This document shows, one piece after another, positions 61,356-64,000 of a stretch of 64,000 bases of DNA (positions within the stretch are counted from its first letter, which is position 1; every line of letters starts with the position of its first letter). Origin of the DNA: Metopolophium dirhodum (lineage: Eukaryota; Arthropoda; Insecta; Hemiptera; Aphididae); NCBI RefSeq assembly GCF_019925205.1, contig NC_083561.1:15747217-15811216 (forward strand), in the 5' to 3' direction. The translations under genes were made by a program, and so were the position numbers. Below the pieces are notes generated by a model. The model was given only the letters and a program-made list of their open reading frames with translations. It ran no database searches and was not told where the DNA came from.

Positions 61356-61697
61356 ATGCAGAACGAAATAACACGAAAAACAAGAGGAAAAATACCCAGT
61401 TCAAGGGGTTACGTTTGTCCTATTTTTAATAGAGATATCTCAGTTTTAATTAGTAATTATTACCAGCACATGTTTAACTGTCACGAGCTATTAATAATAA
61501 CCGAAGGCGTCGGGACGGAAGCCAACTTTTATTTTAGAAAGGAAGAGAGAAAAATGAGTAGTGGTGGAAGGGAAGAAAGACGGAGAGAGGAGAATGAGAC
61601 GGAGACAGAGAAGCGAGGAAACCGCCTATTTTATTTTTTTTTCGGACACCTAAACGATGGGTCAATTATTAATACGAAACCTGAGGTACCTACATAA
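61356..61697 (+). CDS. 113-residue ATG open frame, unknown
   Basis: From ATG at 61356 the frame runs to TAA at 61697, and it is open 11 codons further upstream. The first half is mixed: MQNEITRKTRGKIPSSRGYV, then CPIFNRDISVLISNYYQHMF with NCHE. The second half is a charged Arg/Glu stretch derived from a GA-rich purine tract (GGREERRREENETETEKR), followed by an Phe-rich piece and a polar tail. The purine tract makes accidental openness likely. The Cys/His spacing in the first half is only loosely like a zinc finger. No splice sites or poly(A) signal were identified nearby. Confidence 0.22.
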   Translation: MQNEITRKTRGKIPSSRGYVCPIFNRDISVLISNYYQHMFNCHELLIITEGVGTEANFYFRKEERKMSSGGREERRREENETETEKRGNRLFYFFFGHLNDGSIINTKPEVPT

Positions 61698-64000
61698 TAA
61701 ACTACGGATTAAAAAATTAATACGTTCCTGACGGCCGACCGGCCAATCGTGTATTTATATATTATTATTATTATTATACGTATACCTGCGGACCATTTTT
61801 GATACGCCAGGTGTTCGATAAAAAAAAAAAAAATAACAACAACACCACCATCACCATCACCACGTATATAGTGTACCTATATAATATTATATAAAGCCAT
61901 TTGTTTTTATACTCGTCGTGCACCGTATATATAGATAATATAGTCGTTAGATCCGACGGCGAAAATACTCTCCGGGCGCTAGGTAGATATAATAATAATT
62001 AAGGATCGAATGTTTTTAACGAGCACCCTCGTCGGGGTATCAGTACCATCTGGGTAGTACGCCCCAATTTATACATACATATAATATGTGGATATGTAAT
62101 TCCGAAAGTCCGTCACGGTGTGCCTATTGCTTTGTACATAGCAGCATTATGTCTGTCCATATATAAACTACATATACGATGTATATATTAAATATATATA
62201 TATACTACATATACGATATGTATATATAATATTTATATATACAACGGCGTAGCGTGTCGACAGCGAGTTTACATTTTCGATTAAACCCAAATTAAACAGA
62301 CGAACAGCTCTATTAGAGCACGCGGCTGCTGCGCATACACTGAAACATATAAACAGCTGACGTTGCACTACATGTGAAAATAATTTTTAAAAAAAAGAAA
62401 GGTAAAACTGAAAATGTGTAAGGAAAAAATCATGATAATTCTCATGCTAAACAAAATAAAAACCGTTCTAAGCAATCGGAAATGTATATTATATCGCAGC
62501 TTTTCCTTCACTTTAACAGTCACACGCTGCGTGCTCATAAGACGTTATATAACTTACGTTTTATGTTAATACTGAAATTAAATCTTTTTAAAAATCATAA
62601 CCGTGGAAATATTATTTGACTACACGGCCACAAAGCCAAATATTTGTTTGCCATGTTATAATAATCTAGTATACGGACCCGGATTAATTTGTTCACTTAA
62701 CAAAATATTAGGAATGTAAATTTAAGTAAACTGCAGTATATATATATATATATATTATATATAGTGATTATTATTTATTAATTATTAATCGTCAACATAG
62801 GTTTTAAATGTATACAAAACTTTTATGTTTCGTAAGCCACAATTATAATCATACAACCATTATTTAAAAAATTTCATTCCATTATTTAGCATTTTTATAC
62901 CACATTGTTAATTTAATTTTCATTTATTACGGAGCTATTAAATAAATTAGGTACTACCACTAAATTCTAAAAATTAAAATCATTTTTATACATATTCAAA
63001 GTCATTAAGAAGATATAATGAAAAAACATATCCATAATCTATAACAAGTAAAATGCGCATGTAATCTTTAAAAAAAAACTATTTTAAATTCGGTTTTAGC
63101 CTAGACCGACTAAATAACTAATAGTAATTTTATTTAGTTAAAAATAAATCTTTAATAATTTAACTATAAAAATTAAAAACGAAACTGCATTATTTTTGAA
63201 CGGATTTTTTACTCATTTCAAAGTTAATATTTAAAACGGTTATTTTATCAAGTTAAATTATTCACATTATATAGTAATATATTTATTATTTATGGATACC
63301 TTATATGACTATATATTATAATTTGTAAGTACAATTAAACGCATAATCGTGATATTTTTATTAAACCATAATAATTACTTGGAAGGTTTTATGTTTTATG
63401 ATTTTATGAGGAAAGTATAAACATATTAAACATTCATATGCCAATAAAAAAAAAGTGTATTACTTATATTTTAATGAGTTGTTTATTTCATTGTAGCATG
63501 TAGGACGTAGGTATCTACATTCTACATTTATATTTTAAAAGTTATTTTATAACTTTAAATAATACTAGTTTAGTACATCAGTACATGATAATTATTAAAC
63601 TACATAGGAAACCTACCTATATTATATAATTTTCTAGTTAATGATCAGTTAAAACCACCAACTAGATTGACTGTGCAATTTACTTCAATATAATAATTTT
63701 ATATGTAGGATTTTGAAACAAAATAGTATGTTCTAGTTAATAGTTTATATGAATATTTATCAAGTATCAATTTAGTATACTTTAATACTGTTTCTTATAA
63801 TTTTTTCGTGTTATTTAAAAAAAAAATTTTTTAATATTTTATTATTTAAATTTTTAAATTTAATGGTAAATTAAAAAGGAAATACTTTTGGATTTGTGAG
63901 TATAACTGTAATAATATATAATATATAAATTCCTAGCTTTTATAATTGTTGTAAAGCGTTAAAAACTCTCATAGTATCTATACAAAAATATCATTGTAGA
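61698..64000. other. AT-rich noncoding stretch at the right end
   Basis: No supported gene. It holds CAC/CAT triplet runs at about 61840-61863, (TA)n tracts at 62738-62765, and a short duplicated motif near 62168-62228. From about 62.8 kb to the end the sequence is almost pure A/T-rich filler, with no open frame of note. Confidence 0.6.
62168..62228. repeat. Short local direct duplication
   Basis: The string actacatatacgat followed by gtatatat occurs twice within about 60 bases, separated by a (TA)n run. Probably replication slippage. Confidence 0.7.

Overview
The window looks like nuclear DNA of an insect, most likely an aphid or close hemipteran. It is strongly AT-rich and full of ATT/TAA and AT microsatellites. 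Short ggtacctacctat-type strings recur throughout, and the few exon-like islands are GC-richer and separated by kilobases of noncoding sequence. There are no bacterial-style operons, ribosome binding sites, rRNAs, tRNAs or CRISPR arrays. The species assignment is inference from composition.

The best-supported gene signal is on the minus strand. Two exon-like segments with good splice sites and matching phase (35128-35197, then 15911-16067) encode one continuous acidic, proline-rich stretch. It is flanked by LWDRNR at the front and LTTCDLCTWALQ at the back. I read this tentatively as the kinase-insert region of a split receptor tyrosine kinase (PDGFR/VEGFR/FGFR-like): the end of helix D, the insert, then the start of helix E. 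The intron between them would be about 19 kb. The rest of the catalytic domain was not found and may lie beyond the left edge. Weaker minus-strand exon candidates lie upstream: 36270-36344, 37085-37238 (one hydrophobic span) and 52112-52291. A GC-rich, initiator-bearing island at about 52.8-53.6 kb could be a promoter and non-coding first exon.

The clearest mobile element is a 5'-truncated non-LTR retrotransposon at 11532-12234. It keeps the RNase H end of ORF2, a CCHC-like tail, a poly(A) tract and an intact 11-bp target-site duplication. Two non-autonomous inverted-repeat elements are visible, at 31933-32328 and 48140-48582. A degenerate low-copy repeat family occupies about 54.95-57.1 kb.

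By region: 1-11 kb is noncoding with microsatellites. 11.0-12.2 kb holds a possible small first exon and the retrotransposon. 12.2-15.9 kb contains the longest open frame, of unknown meaning. 16-35 kb is the inferred giant intron, with several GC islands and small open frames. 35-53 kb is the upstream part of the minus-strand locus, with several small candidates on both strands (42.1-42.5 kb; 44.7-47.2 kb). 53-64 kb has the putative promoter island, two plus-strand exon candidates (53926-53972 and 60349-60445), the repeat family and AT-rich filler. Most open frames over 60 codons look accidental. I list only those with extra support and give low confidence where it is due.
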